DNA from: Photobacterium sp. DA100
GTDB lineage: Bacteria > Pseudomonadota > Gammaproteobacteria > Enterobacterales > Vibrionaceae
Assembly: GCF_029223585.1 (NCBI RefSeq)
Contig: NZ_CP119423.1
Coordinates: 1,488,001-1,552,000, forward strand
Reading direction: 5' to 3'
Length of the DNA stretch: 64,000 nucleotides
Shown here in pieces: positions 57,080 through 64,000 of this stretch. Numbering within the stretch: position 1 is the stretch's first letter; each line of letters starts with the position of its first letter. The notes under the pieces are model-generated. The model was not told the DNA's origin and made no database searches. It saw only the letters and a program-made list of their open reading frames with translations. The translations under genes and the position numbers were made by a program.

Positions 57080-58477
57080 TCACAAGTTTTGATGGTCAAG
57101 AGACATTGCTAGCTCATAGCCTTCAAGGATGGTTTGTAACTTGAACCATCCTTCCCATAGGGCTTTCACTGATGCCTTTCCTGTTCGTTTGGTATCTTTC
57201 CATCCCCCCATTCTTGCAAGGTTTTCATAAGCCCAAGATATATTGGGTGGCGACTCGGGAATGGTTTTCTTCTCCATTTTCAACCACAACAACTTCCAAG
57301 CTTGTGTGCTCAATACCTTTTCACAGTTATGATCAGCCTGAGAACACGTTTTTCTCATAAAGCGTAACTGTAATAAACGTGTGGCTATAAATGCTAAAAT
57401 GACGCTTATCCGCTCTAAATTATCTCGACTTTGCATTCTGAGCTCTTCAACTCCTGTCCCCTCACTTTTCCAGACCTTATGGTAGTCCTCAATTAACCAG
57501 CGGTGTTCGTAATAGCTGACAATGCGTTCCGCATCTTCTGCTTTTGTGACCCTTTCAGATGTCAGTAAGTGCCAAGCGAGCTTGTCTTTTCTATCGCCTT
57601 GTTCAACACAACTGACATAATACATAGCGGTATCGGGCTGAGATGATTTATTGGCTGGTGCTTTCAGTGTGACTTTTGCGTACTTGATATCAAGGACGAC
57701 ATCTCTCGCTTTACGTCCCCCTTTTTGAGGTATATGCAAGACTTTAGGCGTCGCATTTTGTAATTGCTCAGCATAGTCATAGAGTTTGTTGTCATGCTCT
57801 TTGATACATCGGCTCTGCATTGAACGCACAACAAATCGTTGATTATTTTGCGCTTTGTACGCCAGATATTCGTAGATATCAGCCTCACGGTCACATACTG
57901 AAATCACTTTATCTATATTAGTGCCTAATCGTTCAACCATGTTCTGAGAGGCCTTTTCCCACTTATAGCTCTCTTTTTCTTTGTAAGGCCGCGAAGCATG
58001 TTGATGTCGCTGGCCTCGTTTCAATATGTCACGGGTCCACATTTGCTGCTCAATTAAGCCAACAATATCGTGGTTTTGTGGAGCAAAAAGCAAAATCGAA
58101 TGTGCCAAGATGGCTCGATTATTATCTCCCTGATTAATATGCCCTAGTTCACCTTTAACCGATTGATGCCTAAAGACTAAAGCGGTTGTATCCTCAAGGG
58201 CGAGTAAAATGGGATGGGTTGCGGCTCTTTGAGCAGTTACTTGAAACCCCGCCTCAGCGATATCTTTTGGTTCGATATGGTCATTACGAATAAACCGGTA
58301 TGCCCCTTCCATATCAGCAGGTGAGAGGGATAATTTTGACACAGCAACTCCTGGCTGTTGAGCAAGTGAAGCCGCTAAAGAGACTAAACGCTGAGTTCGT
58401 CTAGGGTCGTTGAGGTTAGCTTGCCCAAATTGCATATCTGCCCATTGTTCATGAGTATTTTTATCCATCTTAATCAT
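57080..58477 (-). CDS. IS50-like transposase
   Basis: A 465-residue DDE transposase closely similar in layout to Tn5 Tnp (476 residues). The catalytic residues are visible: the Asp in LALEDTTAL (near 97), the Asp in VISVCDREADIYEYL (near 186) and the Glu in WLIEDYHKVWK (near 325, YREK-type motif). The N-terminal DNA-binding part (DPRRTQRLVSLAASLAQQPG, GAYRFIRN) and C-terminal NLERISVILAFIATRLLQLR block are present. The reading frame is full length with no stop. The start is 58477 or the next ATG at 58468. Confidence 0.95.
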   Translation of the reverse strand: MIKMDKNTHEQWADMQFGQANLNDPRRTQRLVSLAASLAQQPGVAVSKLSLSPADMEGAYRFIRNDHIEPKDIAEAGFQVTAQRAATHPILLALEDTTALVFRHQSVKGELGHINQGDNNRAILAHSILLFAPQNHDIVGLIEQQMWTRDILKRGQRHQHASRPYKEKESYKWEKASQNMVERLGTNIDKVISVCDREADIYEYLAYKAQNNQRFVVRSMQSRCIKEHDNKLYDYAEQLQNATPKVLHIPQKGGRKARDVVLDIKYAKVTLKAPANKSSQPDTAMYYVSCVEQGDRKDKLAWHLLTSERVTKAEDAERIVSYYEHRWLIEDYHKVWKSEGTGVEELRMQSRDNLERISVILAFIATRLLQLRFMRKTCSQADHNCEKVLSTQAWKLLWLKMEKKTIPESPPNISWAYENLARMGGWKDTKRTGKASVKALWEGWFKLQTILEGYELAMSLDHQNL

Positions 58478-58531
58478 CCATTTAATAGCTATTAAATGAT
58501 CAGATCACAACTTCGAAAGTGAGTTCAAAAA

Positions 58532-58557
58532 AAATCCCCGAGCATGCTCGGGGATTT
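58532..58557. repeat. 26-base perfect palindrome just inside the IS right end
   Basis: ATCCCCGAGC and GCTCGGGGAT are the central arms, flanked by A and T bases; the last four bases fall in the 19-base IS end. In IS50 and IS10 similar structures near the outside end limit transposase expression from incoming transcripts; the same role is inferred. Confidence 0.7.
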
Positions 58558-58572
58558 GTGCATAAGAGACAG

Positions 58573-58581
58573 ACCAACGGC
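58573..58581. repeat. Target site duplication, right copy (ACCAACGGC)
   Basis: Matches 57060-57068 exactly. Removing the IS and one copy rejoins AAAAGGCG and CGCCTTTT as a terminator stem. Confidence 0.95.
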
Positions 58582-58606
58582 CGCCTTTTAATTCGCGCAA
58601 GCAAAA

Positions 58607-59977
58607 TCACCGTAGTGACATCTGCAACTGTGAGTCATCATCTTGCTTCTGTACCCAGAGCAGGCGGTATGCCAGCATGATAGCGGCGGCGGTTAGGCCG
58701 ACGATGTTCCCTATCCAGAAGCCGTGTGGGCCCATCGGGGAGACGATCCAGTCGGTGATCCCGAGGATATAACCGATTGGCAAGCCAAGGATCCAGTAAG
58801 CAATGAAAGTGCGAATAAATATAGCCCGCATGTCCTTATAGCCCCTGAGTGCTCCGGCTGCCACTACCTGGATAGCATCGGTACATTGGTAGATGGCTGC
58901 GAGGAAGAGCAGTTGTCCAGCGATGTAGATAACCTCGCGGTTATCGGTATACATCTCAGCAATAGGTTCGCGCAGTACCACTGTCATGACCGCCGTCACC
59001 GCTGCGATACAAAAAGCCACAATCAAACCACTGCGGCTGGCGATTTTGGCCTCGGTAAAGTCTTGGCGTCCTAGCAAGTGACCGACCCGGATACTCAGGG
59101 CGGCACCTAGGCTCATCGGGATCATGAAGATCAACGAAGAAAAGTTACTTGCGACCTGATGGGCGGCGACGATCGTCGAGCCTAACGGAGAGATCAGCAA
59201 GGCAATAACCGCAAAAAGCGAGACTTCGAAGAAGATCGAGGCTGCAACCGGGAAGCCGAGGCGAAATAGGCGAATAACCGCTTTCAGCTGGGGTGGGTGC
59301 CAACGGTCGAAAATACCAATAGCGCGTAGCTTTTTGTTGAAACGGATATAAACCAGCATCGAGAAGAACATTAGCCAGTAGACGATAGCGGTTGCTACAC
59401 CGCAGCCGACACCGCCTAGCGCAGGGGCGCCGAATTTGCCGTAGACGAAGATCCAATTAAGCGGAATATTGGCGGCAAGGCCGATAAAGCCAATCACCAT
59501 CGACGGGACTGTCATCGATACGCCTTCAGAAAAACTCTTCAGGGTCTGGAAAAAAAGAAAGCCGGGAACGGCAAAGAGTACGGCATGAAGATACCCAGTG
59601 GTTTTTTCGGCCAACGCCGTTTCGACATCCATAAAATCAATCAGGGTGCCGGCATTGTACAGCACCCAAATGATCGGTATGGAAATCAACAGCGCCAGCA
59701 AGAAGCCATGTTGGACCTCAAACGGAATGTTATCACGCTTACCTGAACCATTCAGGGTGGCGACAATTGGAACCAGGGCAATCAGCAAACCGACACCAAA
59801 AAGGATCGCCGGTAACCAAATGCTTGCCGCTACAGATACCGCCGCCATATCCGTTGCACTGACGCCTCCGGCCATAACCGTATCTACAAACCCCATCGAG
59901 GTTTGGGCAACCGATGCAATCAGTACAGGGATCGCTAATTTGAGTAAGAGGCGGGTTTCTCGCCGATAGTTATGCAC
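58607..59977 (-). CDS. norM: MATE-family multidrug/Na+ antiporter NorM
   Basis: A 456-residue inner membrane exporter that uses sodium or proton influx to expel drugs such as fluoroquinolones. It matches V. cholerae NorM closely: LAIPVLIASVAQTSMGFVDTVMAGG at the start, LNWIFVYGKFGAPALGGVGCGVATAIVYW in the middle, and LGLPIGYILG in the last third. Asp-36-equivalent and about twelve helices are present. The GTG start at 59977 is chosen because AGGAG lies seven bases before it and the length fits; the ATG at 60040 adds an unmatched extension. Its terminator has been split by the IS. Confidence 0.93.
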   Translation of the reverse strand: MHNYRRETRLLLKLAIPVLIASVAQTSMGFVDTVMAGGVSATDMAAVSVAASIWLPAILFGVGLLIALVPIVATLNGSGKRDNIPFEVQHGFLLALLISIPIIWVLYNAGTLIDFMDVETALAEKTTGYLHAVLFAVPGFLFFQTLKSFSEGVSMTVPSMVIGFIGLAANIPLNWIFVYGKFGAPALGGVGCGVATAIVYWLMFFSMLVYIRFNKKLRAIGIFDRWHPPQLKAVIRLFRLGFPVAASIFFEVSLFAVIALLISPLGSTIVAAHQVASNFSSLIFMIPMSLGAALSIRVGHLLGRQDFTEAKIASRSGLIVAFCIAAVTAVMTVVLREPIAEMYTDNREVIYIAGQLLFLAAIYQCTDAIQVVAAGALRGYKDMRAIFIRTFIAYWILGLPIGYILGITDWIVSPMGPHGFWIGNIVGLTAAAIMLAYRLLWVQKQDDDSQLQMSLR

Positions 59978-60141
59978 AGAAGTGCTCCTGGTTGAAGAGA
60001 GGAATGACGCGAGAATTATAACGGTTCGCCAAATTGGCACAATTCACATCGAATAAAAATTATCATTTCATTCTCTAGATTTGATATCAATAGCTTAGCG
60101 AAGTATTTATCTGCCGCTCTCTTGCTGCCTGAGCCGCTGAT

Positions 60142-61974
60142 TTAGACCTCGTGATCATCAGCTGTCGGCTCTATCACAGCGCGATTCTTGCCCTCTTGCT
60201 TTGCCTGGTAGAGTAGCCTGTCGGCAACGGCATAGGATTTTTGCGGCAGGGAAGTGCAGCGACTGGCACCGATACTGGTCGAAACCATAACTGAGTTATT
60301 GTCATTTGTATAAGGGTGACGCTCAAGCTGCGATAGCAGCTGATGGGTGATTTTCTCGATTTCTAGTCGAGGTACATCTGCCATCCAGACGGCAAACTCC
60401 TCACCACCAATACGGCCAAAGAGGCAATTCGCAGGCAAAACAGCCTGACAAGTCGCCGTGAAATGCTTGAGGATATTATCGCCTTCGATGTGACCGTACG
60501 CATCGTTAATAAGCTTGAAGTTGTCGATATCCATAATTAGCAACCAACCGTCTTGCTCTCTACATTTTTCATCAAGCTGCTGCCAAAAATAACGGCGGTT
60601 GGCAATTCCCGTGAGGCCGTCGAAGTAGGCCATCTGTTGCAGTTTGGTATTGGCAGTGCTAAGCGCTTGAGTTCGTTCTTTTACTCGTGCTTCAAGCTCT
60701 TGGTTTTGACGTTCTAAGAGGGCATTGAGGCGTTTGGTCTCCTGCTGTTGGCTATCGAGTTCATGAATGGTCAACTCGAGATTTCGCTGCATCTTATTGA
60801 ACGATTTGGCCAGTGTCCCTAATTCGTCATCCCGGGTGATGGTAATCTGGCTTCCCCATCGTCCCTTGCTGATTTGCTCTGCCGCTTGGGTCAGGGCTTG
60901 AATTGGTTGATGGAGCTGCCAGGCAGCTTTCTTGCCGAGCAGGATGGCAACGAGCACTAAGACGGCGGTCAATAGGATCGCGGCTCGCTGGGAGGCACCG
61001 AGTTCAGGGGCAAAGTCAGTCAATGGGGAATAGAAGGCAATTTTGACAAGGTGATCTTGGCCGATATTGTAGTCGCTGATAAATCCAGCCCATTGTTCAC
61101 CATTGTGGTCAACCAGCAGCAAGCTGTTGCCTTTGTTGCTATCGGCTTTGATCAGGCTATCAAGGATTGGGGCGGTGGATTGGTTGATGGCAGGAAGCTC
61201 ACCGTTGCTCGGTGTATGAGCGGGAGAGGTACTGGCAAGAATAGCTTGGTTTTTATCGTATAGCACGACATCACCATGCTGGCTCAGTTTGCTCTTGTTC
61301 AGTTCATGCACAACCGTGGTGAGTGTTAAATCCAGTCCCCAGACACCTAACAGTTTGCCGCTTTCATCCCGTTGCGCCTGCGACAACGTAATACCTAGCA
61401 GGGTTGGGTCAAAGGCACCGGCGTAAATATTGCTCCAGACCGGCTCATTGCTGTCGATGGCATTTTGAAACCATGCTTTTTCTCGGGCATCGAAGTTTGT
61501 TGTTGTTTCGAGTAGCTGGCCTTTGTGACCATCGTGATCGGAGGAAAAACGATTCAAGTTACCAGCTTGATTAGAATCAGTTTCAATCAGGAAATACTGG
61601 TTATTTTCTTGATGGCCCATAGAGAGCAATCCACCATCGACATTCGCGAAATAGAAATAATCGATTTCATTGTGGTGGTTTAACACGGTTAGAAGATGGT
61701 TGAGCAATGTTTCCCGGTTTTGCACCTTGCTGTTGAGGGCTTTCTGAATACGGTCCTGGTGCTGATAGACTTGGTGCGCATCAGTGAAAAATTCCCGGAG
61801 ATGGGAAATTACCCCTTGGCTGGCATGTTTGTAGATGTGCTCAATCGTCTGGTGGACAACACGCTCGGTACTGTTGTGCCAGAGCAAGCCGATAGGCAGC
61901 GCCGTAAGGACAACCAACAACGCCATCAACACCTGAATTTGCAAATTAAGATTTTTTGTTAGGTGCCTTAGCAT
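60142..61974 (-). CDS. Diguanylate cyclase with dCACHE sensor and HAMP domain
   Basis: Makes cyclic di-GMP. A 610-residue protein: helix (about 13-31), periplasmic dCACHE domain (about 40-325), second helix (about 330-350), HAMP (about 350-405), a coiled coil (405-445) and a GGDEF domain (about 450-605). The active-site motif is GGEEF (523-527). The position of the RxxD inhibitory site reads PANC, so feedback inhibition at this site is unlikely. It probably senses a small molecule in the periplasm. The gene lies between norM and ribE, each on its own transcript. Confidence 0.9.
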   Translation of the reverse strand: MLRHLTKNLNLQIQVLMALLVVLTALPIGLLWHNSTERVVHQTIEHIYKHASQGVISHLREFFTDAHQVYQHQDRIQKALNSKVQNRETLLNHLLTVLNHHNEIDYFYFANVDGGLLSMGHQENNQYFLIETDSNQAGNLNRFSSDHDGHKGQLLETTTNFDAREKAWFQNAIDSNEPVWSNIYAGAFDPTLLGITLSQAQRDESGKLLGVWGLDLTLTTVVHELNKSKLSQHGDVVLYDKNQAILASTSPAHTPSNGELPAINQSTAPILDSLIKADSNKGNSLLLVDHNGEQWAGFISDYNIGQDHLVKIAFYSPLTDFAPELGASQRAAILLTAVLVLVAILLGKKAAWQLHQPIQALTQAAEQISKGRWGSQITITRDDELGTLAKSFNKMQRNLELTIHELDSQQQETKRLNALLERQNQELEARVKERTQALSTANTKLQQMAYFDGLTGIANRRYFWQQLDEKCREQDGWLLIMDIDNFKLINDAYGHIEGDNILKHFTATCQAVLPANCLFGRIGGEEFAVWMADVPRLEIEKITHQLLSQLERHPYTNDNNSVMVSTSIGASRCTSLPQKSYAVADRLLYQAKQEGKNRAVIEPTADDHEV

Positions 61975-62122
61975 GCGGAGTCCAACTTAGTACATTCTGC
62001 TGTAACCTTCTAAATATGTGCTGAGGATATAGGGTTAAGCCTGATAGTGCAATTTCGCTTGCTTTTTACACGGCCGATTTATTGTTAACATACTGAAAGT
62101 TATCTGATCATCAGGAGTTGAT

Positions 62123-62737
62123 ATGTTTACCGGAATTGTTCAGGGTACAGCACAAGTTATTGCTATCGAAAAAAAAGAAGCGTTTCAAACCCATGTTGTC
62201 CGATTATTCGGCAAGATGCGGGAGGGGTTGGAAATCGGTGCCTCAGTTGCCCATAACGGTTGTTGCCTGACGGTCACGAAACTGGAGGGGGATAATGTTT
62301 CTTTCGACCTGATGCAAGAAACACTGGCCGTGACTAACCTCGGCGCACTCAGCGCCGGTGATAGTGTGAATATTGAACGGGCGGCCAAGTTTGGTGATGA
62401 AATTGGCGGCCACTCCATGTCGGGGCACATCAATGCGGTAACAACGATCGTTGACATTGAAGTATCGCCAAACAATACAACTATTTGGTTTGAAATCCCC
62501 GAATCCTACAATAAATATATCTTGCGCAAGGGATACATTGGTTTGGATGGCTGCTCGTTGACGATAGGTACGGTAGATGAGGATCGTTTCTGTGTGCATT
62601 TGATCCCTGAAACCTTGCAACGAACCCTATTTGGCGTGAAGAAAGTCGGTGCTAAAGTCAATATCGAAATCGATCCTCAAACCCAAGCCATAGTCGATAC
62701 GGTTGAAAGGGTATTGGCTGAAAAAGGCTTAGGATAA
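62123..62737 (+). CDS. ribE: Riboflavin synthase, alpha subunit
   Basis: Converts two 6,7-dimethyl-8-ribityllumazine to riboflavin and the pyrimidine precursor. The 204-residue protein has the duplicated lumazine-binding fold: [12 protein letters not shown] at the start with NGCCLTV, and the second half with [12 protein letters not shown] and LDGCSLTIG. It is slightly shorter than E. coli RibC/RibE (213). The ATG follows AGGAG. The enzyme gene is solitary (not in the rib operon) and beside norM, an arrangement shared with Vibrio and E. coli. It ends at a strong terminator. Confidence 0.95.
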   Translation: MFTGIVQGTAQVIAIEKKEAFQTHVVRLFGKMREGLEIGASVAHNGCCLTVTKLEGDNVSFDLMQETLAVTNLGALSAGDSVNIERAAKFGDEIGGHSMSGHINAVTTIVDIEVSPNNTTIWFEIPESYNKYILRKGYIGLDGCSLTIGTVDEDRFCVHLIPETLQRTLFGVKKVGAKVNIEIDPQTQAIVDTVERVLAEKGLG

Positions 62738-62755
62738 TTGACTCAAGTAAAATAG

Positions 62756-62782
62756 AAACCCCTACGGTTCAGTAGGGGTTTT
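62756..62782 (+). terminator. Rho-independent terminator of ribE
   Basis: AAACCCCTAC (62756-62765) pairs with GTAGGGGTTT (62772-62781) with a six-base loop; TTTT overlaps the end. Confidence 0.9.
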
Positions 62783-62818
62783 GAATATCGGATACGGCAT
62801 TTAATAACAGCCAATGGA

Positions 62819-63022
62819 CTAGAAAATCTGCTCATCATCGGCATCGACAAATAAGTTGATGGTCTTATGTAGTTCATCAACTTGCATATTTAGATGGATG
62901 GCGTGGCAGCAGGCAGGGCAGTCATCATAGAACTCTTGGCTGCCTGCACTGGCATCAAGAGTAATAGGGATGTTGTGGCCACAGTGTGGGCATACTACTG
63001 TCTGCTCTGTGTAATTCTTCAT
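62819..63022 (-). CDS. CPXCG-motif cysteine-rich small protein
   Basis: A 67-residue cytosolic protein with two CxxC knuckles: VCPHCGHN (about residues 10-17) and DCPACCH (about 34-40), so it probably binds one zinc ion. It fits the CPXCG motif family of small proteins. The acidic C-terminal part follows. Function unknown. The ATG is preceded by AAGGAGT. Confidence 0.8.
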   Translation of the reverse strand: MKNYTEQTVVCPHCGHNIPITLDASAGSQEFYDDCPACCHAIHLNMQVDELHKTINLFVDADDEQIF

Positions 63023-63298
63023 AGTGTACTCCTTGCAAACTTAAGCCAAGAATTAGCATCCAAGTTGCAATAATTCCCGAGAACGCGACTGGTTCAGTTC
63101 AATGATTTAACTTTAGCGTTAAGCATTCGTTTTCGCCTCAAATTATCTATAAAGTTTGAACTCACAGAAAGTTATGACAAAGAAGAGAGTTGCAGCGATC
63201 AGATATTAAAAAAAGACTGGACGTATAAATTTCTGTTTATATTGGTGAAATAAATATTAGGTCAGAAATGGCACATTTTGCGACTGCAAGGACAGAGC
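63023..63298. other. Intergenic region between the CPXCG gene and the HAD remnant
   Basis: About 275 bases, up to the hairpin at 63299, with no credible gene. It holds the promoter of the CPXCG gene. The neighbouring decayed gene may explain its length. Confidence 0.5.
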
Positions 63299-63338
63299 AA
63301 AAAGGTGTAAACAATATCATGGTTACAATGACACCTTT
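63299..63338 (-). terminator. Terminator after the HAD remnant
   Basis: AAAGGTGT (63301-63308) pairs with ACACCTTT (63331-63338); an inner GTAA/TTAC pair may extend it. On the - strand a T-run follows (ACACCTTTTTGC). It would end the fructosamine kinase transcript. Confidence 0.65.
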
Positions 63339-63355
63339 GCATCTAAGCAACGGTA

Positions 63356-63580
63356 TCAGATGGTTGCAATTAATTGCTTATTTACTTCGGGTAACGAGTT
63401 AAGTTTGCGGTTGGCAGTTGACCAGCGTGGACCATTGGCATATACGGCATCAGGGACGGCCACCCTTTTCATTTGGGCCGCTTTCGCGGCCAGCAGGCCG
63501 GTTACCGAGTCCTCGACGGCAATAAATGACTGTGGGCTAACACCGAGCACATCAGCAGCGTTGATGGCGAGAATAATTGG
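63356..63580 (-). pseudogene. HAD-family hydrolase remnant (C-terminal part of a YniC/HxpB-like phosphatase)
   Basis: About 75 codons matching the C-terminal third of HAD subfamily IA phosphatases: AADVLGVSPQSFIAVEDSVTGLLAAKAAQMKRVAVPDA, with VEDS being motif IV. A normal enzyme has about 220 residues with DxD near the N-terminus; this copy lacks motifs I-III and has no good start. It begins within a few bases of the fructosamine kinase stop, suggesting that a deletion removed its 5' part. In enterobacteria yniC lies near yniA, so it is likely the decayed partner. Confidence 0.7.
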
Positions 63581-63582
63581 GC

Positions 63583-64000
63583 CTATTTCAGCCCTAGCTC
63601 TTCCATCATATGTTCTGCCTGGGTGATGTAGCTACCGCCGAACAGGTTGCAGTGGTTGAGCACATGGTAAAGGTTGTAGAGCGTTTTGCGCTTTTCATAG
63701 CCGTCTTCCAGCGGCCAGACAGACTGGTATCCTTCGTAGAAGCTGGGTGGGAACCCACCAAACAGTTCGGTCATAGCGATATCACATTCACGATCCCCCC
63801 AATAGCTGGCAGGATCATAGATGATAGGCCCGGTAACGGTAACGGCGGTATTGCCATGCCAGAGATCGCCATGCAGCAACGAGGGCTTGGGTTGGTGGTG
63901 TACCAGAAGATCGATTACTTTGCTGGTGATCGTATCGATATTGCCAAAATCGATGCCTTTTTCCGAACAAAGCTGCAACTGCCAGGCAATGCGTTGTTCA
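63583..64000 (-). CDS. yniA: Fructosamine kinase family protein, C-terminal part
   Basis: The frame is open to the window edge, so the N-terminus is missing; about 138 residues are present. The kinase catalytic block is intact: SLLHGDLWHGNTAV supplies the catalytic Asp and metal-binding Asn, and PIIYDPASYWGDRECDIAMTELFGG holds the metal-binding Asp. It belongs to the fructosamine-3-kinase/YniA family, which phosphorylates sugars attached to proteins or small sugars; the bacterial substrate is unsure. It ends at 63583, followed immediately by a HAD remnant. Confidence 0.9.
   Translation of the reverse strand, partial: EQRIAWQLQLCSEKGIDFGNIDTITSKVIDLLVHHQPKPSLLHGDLWHGNTAVTVTGPIIYDPASYWGDRECDIAMTELFGGFPPSFYEGYQSVWPLEDGYEKRKTLYNLYHVLNHCNLFGGSYITQAEHMMEELGLK

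Larger units (their letters stand above)
57069..58572 (-). mobile_element. IS4-family insertion sequence, IS50 (Tn5) group, 1504 bp
   Basis: A complete element. Left end CTGTCTCTTGATCACAAGT (57069-57087) and right end ATTTGTGCATAAGAGACAG (58554-58572) are 19-base inverted ends with 15 of 19 matches; both resemble the Tn5 inside and outside ends. A 9-bp target duplication flanks it. It carries one transposase gene on the - strand, whose stop lies within the left end. A 26-base palindrome (58532-58557) lies just inside the right end, before the transposase start. The intact ends and gene suggest a recent and possibly still active insertion. Confidence 0.95.

Noticed and set aside
59978..60040. 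Extended NorM N-terminus from ATG 60040
   Set aside because: The GTG at 59977 has AGGAG at the right distance and gives the normal NorM length and start.

Overview
This window reads as a chromosomal segment of a marine gammaproteobacterium of the Vibrionaceae (Vibrio, Photobacterium, Grimontia or a close relative). The evidence is the zwf-pgl-gnd operon, a long (367-residue) PurC, the norM/riboflavin synthase neighbourhood, NqrB and NorM sequences of Vibrio type, a GlyGly-CTERM extracellular nuclease, valine tRNA genes in series, and short hairpin repeats of a kind common in this family. No 16S gene is present, so genus is not resolved. Gene density and codon style look uniform; the only clear mobile element is one IS50-like insertion sequence.

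Layout. 1-4.2 kb: the end of yejA and complete yejB, yejE and yejF (peptide/microcin-C type ABC importer). 4.5-8.2 kb: zwf-pgl-gnd, the oxidative pentose phosphate pathway, closed by a strong terminator. 8.4-13.7 kb: a sodium:alanine/glycine symporter, an XRE regulator with two membrane helices, an isoprenylcysteine-methyltransferase-like membrane protein, and a secreted alkaline phosphatase behind a good Pho box. 13.7-20.7 kb: a chemoreceptor, purC with a PurR operator, a UvrD-like helicase and a solitary carbamate kinase. 21-26 kb: a TPR-GGDEF diguanylate cyclase followed by a CHASE4-PAS-GGDEF-EAL protein with an intact EAL and a degenerate GGDEF. 26-31 kb: a GNAT-like protein, a stand-alone NqrB, and a cyanide-insensitive bd oxidase operon (cioA, cioB, and a 35-residue DUF2474-type membrane peptide). 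31-35.4 kb: an RND efflux pair. 35.5-36.9 kb: an M23 peptidase and a bactofilin that overlap by 97 bases. 37-40.3 kb: oxyR and an exported catalase-peroxidase. 40.3-46.5 kb: a double GST-N protein, DeoR, and a porin plus GlyGly-CTERM nuclease pair. 46.8-47.7 kb: seven valine tRNA genes built from a 208-bp tandem repeat, with promoter and terminator. 47.9-48.7 kb: a ParA-like ATPase.

48.8-55.5 kb is the most distinctive region. It is a complete outer-membrane extracellular electron transfer locus: a CymA/NapC tetraheme quinol dehydrogenase and a diheme periplasmic shuttle (PdsA type) diverge from mtrC (decaheme surface lipoprotein), mtrA (periplasmic decaheme) and mtrB (beta-barrel with a CxxC). 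Together these would carry electrons from the quinol pool through the periplasm and outer membrane to external acceptors, complementing the cioAB oxidase and NqrB elsewhere in the window.

55.5-64 kb: two Vibrionaceae conserved hypotheticals, an IS4-family (IS50 group) element with intact transposase, 19-bp ends and a 9-bp target duplication, norM, a dCACHE-HAMP-GGDEF cyclase, ribE, a small CPXCG zinc-ribbon-like protein, a decayed HAD-hydrolase remnant, and the start-less end of a fructosamine kinase gene. The IS has landed exactly in the loop of what was the norM terminator hairpin.
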